Shown here piece by piece: positions 24,579 to 32,046 of a stretch of 64,000 bases of DNA. The stretch's first letter is position 1, and each line of letters begins with the position of its first letter. The notes beneath the pieces were generated by a model. That model had not been told where the DNA came from. It saw only the letters and a list, made by a program, of their open reading frames with translations, and did not search any database. The position numbers and the translations under genes are program-made. The DNA comes from Desulfuromonadaceae bacterium. Lineage in GTDB: Bacteria > Desulfobacterota > Desulfuromonadia > Geobacterales > Pseudopelobacteraceae. The stretch covers positions 1 to 64,000 of the forward strand of contig JAQTQX010000009.1 of the NCBI GenBank assembly GCA_028712075.1, in the 5' to 3' direction.

Positions 24579-25990
24579 ACACTGCCACCTACCCCGATTT
24601 CGGCGTTCTTCTAGTGGATGACGAGCCCGATTGGCTCAGTTCATTGGCACTGACCCTGGAAAGCTGTGCCGGCATCAGCAACATCTCTACCTGCAGCGAC
24701 AGCCGCCAGGTCATGGCCATTCTCGATCAGGGGGGTATCGGTCTGCTGCTGCTGGATCTGACCATGCCCCATCTGTCCGGAGAAGAGCTGCTGGAACAGA
24801 TCGCCGAGTTTCATCCTGAGATCGTAATCATTGTGGTCAGCGGCCTGAACCAGCTTGAAACCGCCGTGCGCTGCACGCGCAAAGGAGCTTTTGATTATTT
24901 CGTCAAGACCGATGATCAGGACCGCATGATCGGCGGGGTGCTGCGGGCGATACGGATGCAGGAGCTGCAGCGCGACCATCGGGAGATGGCCAGCCGCCTC
25001 AATGCACCGGCCATCCGTCATCCCGAGGCATTCGCCCCCATCATCACTACCGACCGGGCCATGCGCTCACTGTTTGCCTACGTGGAAGCGGTATCAAAAA
25101 GCCCTCAGCCGCTGCTGATTACCGGAGAGAGCGGTGTCGGCAAGGAGTTGATAGCCCGTGCCACCCATAGCTTGAGCGGCTGCAGTGGCAAACTGGTTAC
25201 AGTCAATGTGGCCGGACTGGACGACACGGTCTTTGCCGACACCCTGTTCGGCCATCTGCGCGGTGCCTATACCGGCGCTGACCACCCCCGGCGCGGCATG
25301 ATCGAGGAGGCCGCCGACGGCACACTGTTTCTGGATGAGATCGGCGACCTTACAATCGCCTCCCAGGTTAAGCTGCTGCGTCTGCTTCAGGAGGGGGAAT
25401 ACTTTCCCCTCGGCAGTGATCTTCCCAAGCGGCTCAAAGCAAGAATCGTCGTTGCCACCCATCAGGATCTGACAGCTAAAGAGGCTTCAGGGACCTTCCG
25501 GCGTGACCTTTACTTCCGCCTGCATACTCACCAGGTACACATGCCGCCGCTCAGGGAGCGACGCGACGATATCCCGCTGCTGGTGAAACATTTCTGCAGG
25601 GAGGCTGCACGAGCCTTGAGCAAACCAGAGCCGATCCAGCCAAAAGGACTGATCCCGCTGTTGACCGGCTACAGTTTTCCCGGCAATATTCGCGAGTTGA
25701 AAGCGATGATCTATGACGCCGTCAGTCAGCAGCACGAGCAGTCGCTCCCGCTGGAACCCTTTGTTAAAACAGTCGGTCGCCCCCACACCGAAAGTGGAGC
25801 GGGTGCGGCTCCGCTTCCCCGTCATAACCCTTTCGCCGGATTCGAGGAGCTGCCCACTTTCAGTGATGCCGCTGCCTTTCTTGTGCTGGAGGCGATGGAA
25901 CGAGCCGGAGGGAACCAGACCACTGCGGCAGGTCTGCTGGGCATCTCCCAACCGGCACTTTCCAAGCGCCTGAAAATGATCAGGGGATAA
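24575..25990 (+). CDS. Sigma-54-dependent response regulator (NtrC/DctD type)
   Basis: 471 residues overlapping the kinase by four bases. The receiver domain has VDDEP and the phospho-acceptor in LLLLDLTMP. The AAA+ domain has Walker A GESGVGKE, the sigma-54 contact loop GAYTGA (Y for F) and Walker B GTLFLDEIG. The C-terminal Fis-type helix-turn-helix ends NQTTAAGLLGISQPALSKRL. It is the probable activator of the carrier promoter at 21123 through the three dyads at 20939-21044. Confidence 0.93.
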   Translation: MNTATYPDFGVLLVDDEPDWLSSLALTLESCAGISNISTCSDSRQVMAILDQGGIGLLLLDLTMPHLSGEELLEQIAEFHPEIVIIVVSGLNQLETAVRCTRKGAFDYFVKTDDQDRMIGGVLRAIRMQELQRDHREMASRLNAPAIRHPEAFAPIITTDRAMRSLFAYVEAVSKSPQPLLITGESGVGKELIARATHSLSGCSGKLVTVNVAGLDDTVFADTLFGHLRGAYTGADHPRRGMIEEAADGTLFLDEIGDLTIASQVKLLRLLQEGEYFPLGSDLPKRLKARIVVATHQDLTAKEASGTFRRDLYFRLHTHQVHMPPLRERRDDIPLLVKHFCREAARALSKPEPIQPKGLIPLLTGYSFPGNIRELKAMIYDAVSQQHEQSLPLEPFVKTVGRPHTESGAGAAPLPRHNPFAGFEELPTFSDAAAFLVLEAMERAGGNQTTAAGLLGISQPALSKRLKMIRG

Positions 25991-26022
25991 AATCGGGAAT
26001 ATGACGCCTTAGTAGCACGAAG

Positions 26023-26691
26023 TTAAACCAGGGTTCTTTTCTGCCGCACCATGCCAAACTCCCGCAACGCATCCTTGCCAATCCATCTGGCGCTGCGTGA
26101 CTCTGCCCCGGCCAACTTTTCCGCAAGTGCCGTAGCTCCCTGCAGATCTTTCCGTTTACCGATTTCCCGCAGTCCCCAGTTGATCGCCTTTTTGACAAAG
26201 TTACGCTCGTCTCCAGCTTCTCGCCGCATGAGTTCAAAAAACGGCTGAAATAATTCGGCAGGCGCCTTCTTCTCCTGCACCGCCAGGCGGGCCATCAGCA
26301 CGAAACCTGCCCGCTTGACGTACTCTTCCGGGCGGCTGCTCCACTCTACCGCCTTGCTCCATCCAAATGGAGTACGGGCAAACAGGTTAGCGCAGCACTG
26401 GTCGCAGACATCCCAAGAATCGAACTCCGCCACCCACTCTTCCAGCTGTCCCACTGTAACCAATTTTGGATCATCCACCAGCGACGCCAGAATGCGCGCC
26501 TCGTGAATGCCGGTCTGCCACAGCTCCAGCGCCAGTTCGTGATTGCGGCGGTGCGCTTTTGCCAGTTCGCGCAGCAGCGGGATGTTGACGCCCAGTGTGT
26601 TGTTCGTGCTGATGCCGAAACGGGCCATACCGGCCACGTTATCAGGGTTGGCCCTGCTTTGCAGGTAGGTGATGATTTCGGTGCAGGTCAT
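26023..26691 (-). CDS. AlkD-like DNA alkylation repair protein
   Basis: 222 residues from the ATG at 26691, with AAAGGAG upstream; longer in-frame starts overlap the neighbouring gene. It consists of HEAT-like helical repeats of the AlkD family: GISTNNTLGVNIPLLRELAK, HEARILASLVDDPKLV, WVAEFDSWDVCDQCCANLF, RNFVKKAINWGLREIGKR. Catalytic Trp/Asp of the family are represented by WDVCDQ. AlkD-type glycosylases excise bulky cationic alkyl bases. Confidence 0.88.
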   Translation of the reverse strand: MTCTEIITYLQSRANPDNVAGMARFGISTNNTLGVNIPLLRELAKAHRRNHELALELWQTGIHEARILASLVDDPKLVTVGQLEEWVAEFDSWDVCDQCCANLFARTPFGWSKAVEWSSRPEEYVKRAGFVLMARLAVQEKKAPAELFQPFFELMRREAGDERNFVKKAINWGLREIGKRKDLQGATALAEKLAGAESRSARWIGKDALREFGMVRQKRTLV

Positions 26692-26708
26692 CCGGTTACC
26701 GGTCTCCT

Positions 26709-27137
26709 TTACCCGCTGATCCGCACAGGCTTCATTGGCGCCAGATTCGTCGCCATGGTCCAGACGAAGGCTTGGCACTCTTCCACGCGGAACACCTGAA
26801 GCATCCCGATTCCCCACTTCTCCACCAATGGTTTGAGAAATTCGCGGCCAGGGGCGTCTACGATCTCTTCTTTCAGTGCAAGGTCATCCACGAGCCGCGC
26901 CGTGCCGCGCACCCGCACCTGAACCGCTGTTTTCGGGTCGAAAAAACAGAGTTCGACCGCCGGATTGGCTATCATTTGCCGGTACACATCCTTCATGTCG
27001 CCGGTGTGAAAGAGTATCCCCCTGTCATCGGCCCGGTAAAGGAGCATGCCGCGTACGCGCGGTTCACCCGCTTCGATCGTGGCGAGGTGAAAAACCGGGT
27101 TGGCGTTGATGAGTGCCTGAATTTCCTGTCTGTCCAT
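26709..27137 (-). CDS. Pyridoxamine 5'-phosphate oxidase-like protein
   Basis: A 142-residue split-barrel flavin-binding protein: PVFHLATIEAGEPRVRGMLLYRADDRGILFHTGDMKDVYRQM is the standard FMN-site half, followed by NPAVELCFFDPKTAVQVRVRGTARLVDD. It is the general-stress/FMN group rather than true PdxH. It lies 18 bases upstream of the alkylation-repair gene and probably shares its transcript. Confidence 0.85.
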   Translation of the reverse strand: MDRQEIQALINANPVFHLATIEAGEPRVRGMLLYRADDRGILFHTGDMKDVYRQMIANPAVELCFFDPKTAVQVRVRGTARLVDDLALKEEIVDAPGREFLKPLVEKWGIGMLQVFRVEECQAFVWTMATNLAPMKPVRISG

Positions 27138-27227
27138 AGTTAACCTCCAAGTTTAGTAATGTTGAAGTGTACGCTATCGGTTAAACAGGCAGCTACCGGA
27201 ATCCCGCCTTTCTCGGGGTGAATCCGA

Positions 27228-28115
27228 TCATTCGGCACATTTGAGATATTCCGATGGTGACACCCCGCACTGTTTGCGGAAGCAGTCGGTGAAATGGGAC
27301 GGAGTGGCGAAGCCGCATTTGAGGGCGACGCTGGTGACGGAATCGGTTCCGGCGCGGAGCAGGATGCGGCTGCGCTGGATGCGTGTCCTGATAAGGTAGT
27401 CAAGCGGCGAGTGACCGGTTTCCCGTCGAAACAGGCGGCTGAAATGGGGGGGCGAGATTCCGGCGACTCCGGCCAGATCGGCAACCGTCAGCCGTTCGGC
27501 AAAATGATCGTGCAGATAATGGATGGCGCGGTGAATTTCCAGCCGGACAGTGCCGGAAGAAGGACGGGCGGTCACCTTGAGGGCGGCGCGAATGAGCGAG
27601 TGGATGATGCGCTGTCCCATGGCCGCAAGCAGTTCTATACGCCCCGGCAGGTCATTTTCGCATTCGTTCATGAAGCTGCGTAACATCACGATCAGATCGG
27701 GTTCGGGCAAAAACTGCCGGTAGCGGAACGTTTCACGGTTGCATTCCTCATACAACGCAAGTTGTGTTTCGAATTGCTCGCGGTCAATGATAATGGCGAC
27801 ATAACGCGGCGGGTCGTCACGCTCCAGTTCATGATGGGGGCTGTCCGGCATCATCGCCATGACCATACCCGGCTCGCTGTAAATGGTCCGGCCATCGGCA
27901 ATGACTCCGGTGTTGCGGTCAAAGGCGAGGACAAACGAGTAGCCCGGATGTGTATGATCGTGCGACAGGGCATACTGGCACGGGCCGACCGCCGGGACAA
28001 ACAGTGAGACCGGCTTGGCAACGAAACATTCCACGTAGCGAAGCTGCTCCGGCGTTGCTTCACCCACTAGCCCCCTGATTATGGCGAGTTCCTGTCTGGT
28101 CAGGCTGCGCTGCAT
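27228..28115 (-). CDS. AraC-family transcriptional regulator
   Basis: 295 residues from the ATG at 28115 (AGGAA upstream). The N-terminal cupin-like domain carries HDHTHPGYSFVLAFDR and PDSPHHEL, possible metal/effector site residues. The C-terminal double helix-turn-helix reads LTVADLAGVAGISPPHFSRLFRRETGHSPLDYLIRTRI and SVALKCGFATPSHFTDCFRKQCGVSPSEY. It overlaps the end of the MFS transporter gene by 16 bases, so regulator and transporter are coupled. Confidence 0.92.
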   Translation of the reverse strand: MQRSLTRQELAIIRGLVGEATPEQLRYVECFVAKPVSLFVPAVGPCQYALSHDHTHPGYSFVLAFDRNTGVIADGRTIYSEPGMVMAMMPDSPHHELERDDPPRYVAIIIDREQFETQLALYEECNRETFRYRQFLPEPDLIVMLRSFMNECENDLPGRIELLAAMGQRIIHSLIRAALKVTARPSSGTVRLEIHRAIHYLHDHFAERLTVADLAGVAGISPPHFSRLFRRETGHSPLDYLIRTRIQRSRILLRAGTDSVTSVALKCGFATPSHFTDCFRKQCGVSPSEYLKCAE

Positions 28116-29359
28116 GGTTGTTCCTGCTTTCTCTCTCCACGGAAATGCATATAGGCCAGGGTCAGCGAAGCGGCCTGCAACAAGGCGCAGAAATACATGG
28201 GGGCGCCGATGCGCCAGTCGCCGCGCGGCAGGTGCGATACCAGCGAAAGCAGCGGCGCGCCGAAAAGTGGTGCTATTACTGCCATCAGGCTGTTCAATGA
28301 ACTGACTGCTCCCAGTGTCTGCCCCTGGCTTTTGGGATCGGCGGCACTGGAAATGATACTTTGCAGCGCCGCCGTGACCGTATAGCCGAGCACGTTGAGG
28401 CAGATCACTGCATACATCATCCATCCTTGACTGGCCATGCCCCACAAGGCGTGGGCCAGCGCCGACGATACCAGTCCAGCCACCGCAAGGCGGCGCGGAC
28501 TGAAGCGCTTCAGCAGTTTCCCCAGCAGAAAGCCCTGCACGATCAGCGACATGATGCCGACCGCAGCAAGCGACCAGCCGTTTTCCTTTGGTCCCCAGCC
28601 GAATTTGAAGGTCGTGTACAACACCCAACTGGTGTACAGCACGAACTGGGCAAGGCCGCTCAAGCCAACCACCGCCACCAACCGGCCGACGCCGCTCAGC
28701 CGTGTCAGTGCGCGCAAAGATGTCAGCGGGTTTACCGACTGCCACTGGAACGGGCGGCGGCGTTCGACCGGCAGCGATTCGGGCAGGACAAAATAGCCGT
28801 AGAGCCAGTTGAGCATGGCAAAACCACCGGCCACGAAAAACGGCAGTTGGATACTGATTGCCCCCAGCAGTCCGCCCATCACCGGTCCGATGATAAAGCC
28901 GAGGCCGAACATCGCCCCTATCATGCCGAAGCGCTTGGCGCGTTCTTCGGGAGGAGTGATATCCGCCACATAGGCGTTTGCCACGGCCGCATTGGCCTGC
29001 ATCGCGCCACCCACCAATCGAACTGCAATCAACATCCATAACGCCGTTGACAGGCCGGTGGCGAAAAAGTTGAGGCCAAGCCCGCAGAAACCGAGCAGCA
29101 GCAACGGGCGGCGTCCGTAGGCATCAGACAGCGCGCCAAGGATCGGTGAAGCGATAAAGTTTGCAATGCCAAAGGCAAACACCACCACACCGTACCAGAA
29201 GGCCTGGTCAGCCTGCGAACCGGTGAAACTGCCGACCAGCGTCGGCAACACGGGGATGATCAGGCCGATGGATATCATGTCGATCAGCACGGTCAGCATG
29301 ATGAACGGCATGGCCGCGGTGCGGTCTCGGCGGGGGGAGAACAGTTTGAAGGTGGTCAT
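28100..29359 (-). CDS. MFS transporter, TetA-like drug/H+ antiporter
   Basis: A 419-residue transporter with 12 helices. The DHA1 signature GALSDAYGRRPLLLLG in loop 2-3, the TM5 motif GFIIGPVMGGLLG and the TM1 LTVLIDMISIGLIIPVLP match the TetA/TCR group. It should expel an amphipathic compound; resistance to tetracycline cannot be claimed. It is co-directional and overlaps the AraC gene. Confidence 0.92.
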   Translation of the reverse strand: MTTFKLFSPRRDRTAAMPFIMLTVLIDMISIGLIIPVLPTLVGSFTGSQADQAFWYGVVVFAFGIANFIASPILGALSDAYGRRPLLLLGFCGLGLNFFATGLSTALWMLIAVRLVGGAMQANAAVANAYVADITPPEERAKRFGMIGAMFGLGFIIGPVMGGLLGAISIQLPFFVAGGFAMLNWLYGYFVLPESLPVERRRPFQWQSVNPLTSLRALTRLSGVGRLVAVVGLSGLAQFVLYTSWVLYTTFKFGWGPKENGWSLAAVGIMSLIVQGFLLGKLLKRFSPRRLAVAGLVSSALAHALWGMASQGWMMYAVICLNVLGYTVTAALQSIISSAADPKSQGQTLGAVSSLNSLMAVIAPLFGAPLLSLVSHLPRGDWRIGAPMYFCALLQAASLTLAYMHFRGERKQEQPCSAA

Positions 29360-29382
29360 GCGTGACTATTGTCCTTTTTGGG

Positions 29383-29512
29383 GTCCACGAAAAACACGAA
29401 AAGCACGAAAAAGTCAGAAGACTATTGAGTAAACATGCAGTGTTTTACCAGGATACATTGTAGTTATATGAATGGATTTGTAAATTTCGTGCCTTTCGTG
29501 TTTTTCGTGGAC
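29383..29512. repeat. Long inverted repeat (CACGAAAAACACGAAA type)
   Basis: Arm GTCCACGAAAAACACGAAAA (from 29383) is answered by CGTGTTTTTCGTGGAC (ending 29512) with ~70 bases between. It is non-coding, between two minus-strand operons, and similar in style to the repeat at 18970-19084. Confidence 0.7.
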
Positions 29513-29577
29513 ATATTTTCAGGTTCAAAACTTAAACTTTTGCAGTCAAAACCTGAAGTCTTTAAGCAATCTTGAGG

Positions 29578-30636
29578 TTAAACCCTTTCGTTGCCAGGCT
29601 CTTTTGAAACAGGCAATGTAATGCCGCTTTGCTGCCACAACTCCTGCATATTTCGCTCAAAAGCCTTTGCGCTGTTATACCCCCGTTCGCCGAACGGCTG
29701 CAACTTTTCCAGCCAGTGCAGCTCAAGTGCGGCAAGCAGCCGCTTCACATTGTCGCCCGGTTCCGGTTTGTCCAGCACATCCAGCACGGAAAACTCGAAG
29801 CTGTCCGCGCCGAATGCGGTCACATCTTTTTGCAATTCCCGGCTGAACACGATTTTGCCCATCTTGATCTGAAACATCCTGCTGTTGCGTGTCCCGTCCA
29901 GGTTTGTACTGCTGTCGATATAGATCTTTCCGTTAGCCTTGTTTTTGATCTGGTAAATCCCCATGTTCGGGGTGTTCTGTTTATACAGCCGCTTAAGGTC
30001 GGCGCGGGTGCTGTCCTTTGGCATGTGTGATGATCCTTTCACGGTCTGCACCGGCAATGCCGATTGCGCTACGGGTTCGCCTGCTTTCTCCTCCAGCCAG
30101 TAGGTCGCCCCTTCCCGGCGGATCAGCCCTTCATCCACCAGCAAACGGCGGATGGTGCAGTAATCGTCGAACAGCGGCATAATGAGGCCGGTTACTTCCT
30201 GCTCCGAGTAGCGCTGCTCCGGTTCGAAGCGGCTGGCAAACTGCTCCAGCACGATAAGTCGCTTCTTGTGCTGCGTCGGCAGCTTGTCCAGCATGCCGTG
30301 GCGGAAGAACGTTTCCAGAACCTTGCGCCGGTACTCCTCCATCCGCCCGTCCTGAAGTTCCCTGCCTACAGCCGGGGCTGACACAATCTCCCGCAGGGTG
30401 GTGTCAAAGATTGCGTCGTTCGCCTGGATGACCACGTAATACTGCTCTTTCCGGCTGCTGACCAGACCGGCCTGTTCCAGCTTGCGCAGGTGGAACGACA
30501 CGGTTGATGGCGCCAGTCCGTGGCGCTTGGCGATTTCCTCTACATATTGGGAACGCTCCAGCAGGGAATTGATGATAGCCAGCCGGGATTGATCGGCCAG
30601 AGCTTTCATGATGGCGATGCTCTGTTCGGATTTCAT
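29578..30636 (-). CDS. ArsR-type HTH / DUF2087 / GIY-YIG fusion protein
   Basis: A 352-residue three-part protein. Residues 1-80 are an ArsR-like winged helix (MKALADQSRLAIINSLL, APSTVSFHLRKLEQAGLV). Residues ~95-185 are DUF2087 (RRKVLETFFRHGMLDKLPTQHKKR, ending YWLEE). Residues ~220-330 are a GIY-YIG-like domain (MGIYQIKNKANGKIYIDSST), where the usual YIG/YVG is YID; the downstream Arg and Glu (ALELHWLEKLQPFGE) are retained. A DNA-binding protein with a possibly altered nuclease domain. No metal-binding Cys pair is seen in the HTH. Confidence 0.85.
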   Translation of the reverse strand: MKSEQSIAIMKALADQSRLAIINSLLERSQYVEEIAKRHGLAPSTVSFHLRKLEQAGLVSSRKEQYYVVIQANDAIFDTTLREIVSAPAVGRELQDGRMEEYRRKVLETFFRHGMLDKLPTQHKKRLIVLEQFASRFEPEQRYSEQEVTGLIMPLFDDYCTIRRLLVDEGLIRREGATYWLEEKAGEPVAQSALPVQTVKGSSHMPKDSTRADLKRLYKQNTPNMGIYQIKNKANGKIYIDSSTNLDGTRNSRMFQIKMGKIVFSRELQKDVTAFGADSFEFSVLDVLDKPEPGDNVKRLLAALELHWLEKLQPFGERGYNSAKAFERNMQELWQQSGITLPVSKEPGNERV

Positions 30637-30770
30637 ATGGTGGCTCCTGATTCGATGTTTGTCGAATCAAAAATAGTCAAAAGGTGGGTGTATTGTCAAT
30701 CTGTTTTTATTTGTATAGAAATAAAATAATGGTGCGGCAGTGCTGGAAAAAGCAGTACAGCTTTTATTCA

Positions 30771-31088
30771 TCAGCGTTGCACGCGGTGCGTGTTGATAGT
30801 TGCGGCCAACTGCCGTGCCGCAAGAGGGCGACCGCTCTGCTCCAGCAACACCATGAGCTGGGTTTCCAAAAGTCCTGCCTTGGCACGCAGTTCATCCCGG
30901 GTGGCGCTGTCGGTCTGCTCATCGCTGTCTTTGTCCAGTAGCGTTAGTATCTCCTTGAATAACTGCACTTCCAGCGGATCGTCGCTGAGCGGGACGGAAG
31001 GAGTTTCCTGCATGTTTTGTGTTGTATCAGGAACCCGTTGCTGCCATTCACGGATACGTGTTTCTGTCAGTAAGTTGAAAACTCCCAT
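30771..31088 (-). CDS. Small helical protein after the nitrilase gene
   Basis: 105 residues from the ATG at 31088. It is helical and charged: MGVFNLLTETRIREWQQRV, then LEVQLFKEILTLLDKDSDE and ELRAKAGLLETQLMVLLEQS. The opening resembles DUF1992 (DnaJ-C28-like) but the rest does not match well, so I leave it unnamed. It starts one base after the nitrilase stop codon and closes the operon that begins with tetR at 35336. Confidence 0.6.
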   Translation of the reverse strand: MGVFNLLTETRIREWQQRVPDTTQNMQETPSVPLSDDPLEVQLFKEILTLLDKDSDEQTDSATRDELRAKAGLLETQLMVLLEQSGRPLAARQLAATINTHRVQR

Positions 31089-31089
31089 T

Positions 31090-32046
31090 TCAGTGGCTTT
31101 CCGCCATGCGGCTGATCGACAATGCGCGCTCTCTTCTACGATGGTTGGCGGAGTAGCTCTTCTCGCCCATCTTTTGGGTGAGTGGCCAGATAAAGGCGTA
31201 CCATGGCACCGGGGTTCCCCACATCCTGCCATATCGCTTTGGTTTGTTCCTGCTTTTCGGGCGTTGTCCCAGGCTGACATCCGCTATAATAATCCCTTCC
31301 TCATCCCCCAGCTCAGCCCGGACTGTGCCATCAGCATCGACTATTGATGACAATCCGGGGAAGCTGCTCTTCAAATACGGGAGATTGCCGGGAAGCTCCG
31401 TTTCCAGAAGACCGGCCCGGTTCGCCATAATGACCGGCACACCAAGTGTTTGGGCATACACACCCCTGCTGTTGACCAGTGCTTTTTCAAAGCGGGCAAT
31501 ATCACCGGGAATAATCGGCTTTGGTCTCCCTGCGGCCGCAGGCGACAGTACCAAATCCACATCGTTTTCATACAATGAGCAGATCTGGCTATAGAGAAGG
31601 TTCTCATAGCAGATACCTACTCCTATCCGTCCAAAATCTGTTTCTATGATATGGCTGCCGTTGTCCGCCGCAAAAAAATAGGCTTCGATTGAGGCAGGCG
31701 GGTTCTTGCGTACACGACCGAGCAGTTTTCCTTCCGGGCTTGCCAGAACAAAAGAATTATAAAAATGCTCTCCCTCTGCTTCAAGGTAGCTGAAACCGAG
31801 ATAGATACCATGGTGCTTGGCCGTGCTGTATAGCCACTGAATTGACGTGCCATTGTCCGGCTCGGCTGAATCCCAGATAGCTTCCGTTGCCATATACCCG
31901 CTTGGCATCAGTTCAGGAAGCAGTACCAGGCACGCCCCCTGATCCGCCGCTTGTTTTACCATCTCTCCGGCGTGGGCAAGGTTGCGCGCGATCTCTCCCG
32001 GCGCACAATCAATTTGTATGGCTGCAACCCGAATTGTGCGTGACAT
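31090..32046 (-). CDS. Nitrilase-superfamily carbon-nitrogen hydrolase
   Basis: 318 residues from the ATG at 32046, nine bases after GGGAGG; the ATG at 32052 is too close. The catalytic triad is visible: Glu in LVLLPELMPSG, Lys in GRVRKNPPASIE and Cys in VGICYENLLYS. It hydrolyses an amide or nitrile; the family branch is not certain. The start overlaps the end of the phosphotransferase-like gene by 38 bases. Confidence 0.88.
   Translation of the reverse strand: MSRTIRVAAIQIDCAPGEIARNLAHAGEMVKQAADQGACLVLLPELMPSGYMATEAIWDSAEPDNGTSIQWLYSTAKHHGIYLGFSYLEAEGEHFYNSFVLASPEGKLLGRVRKNPPASIEAYFFAADNGSHIIETDFGRIGVGICYENLLYSQICSLYENDVDLVLSPAAAGRPKPIIPGDIARFEKALVNSRGVYAQTLGVPVIMANRAGLLETELPGNLPYLKSSFPGLSSIVDADGTVRAELGDEEGIIIADVSLGQRPKSRNKPKRYGRMWGTPVPWYAFIWPLTQKMGEKSYSANHRRRERALSISRMAESH

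Noticed and set aside
28116..29039. In-frame N-terminal extension of the AraC regulator to about 600 residues
   Set aside because: It reads through the MFS gene in the wrong frame; the composition is Arg/Gly/Cys-rich and a good start with ribosome-binding site exists at 28115.
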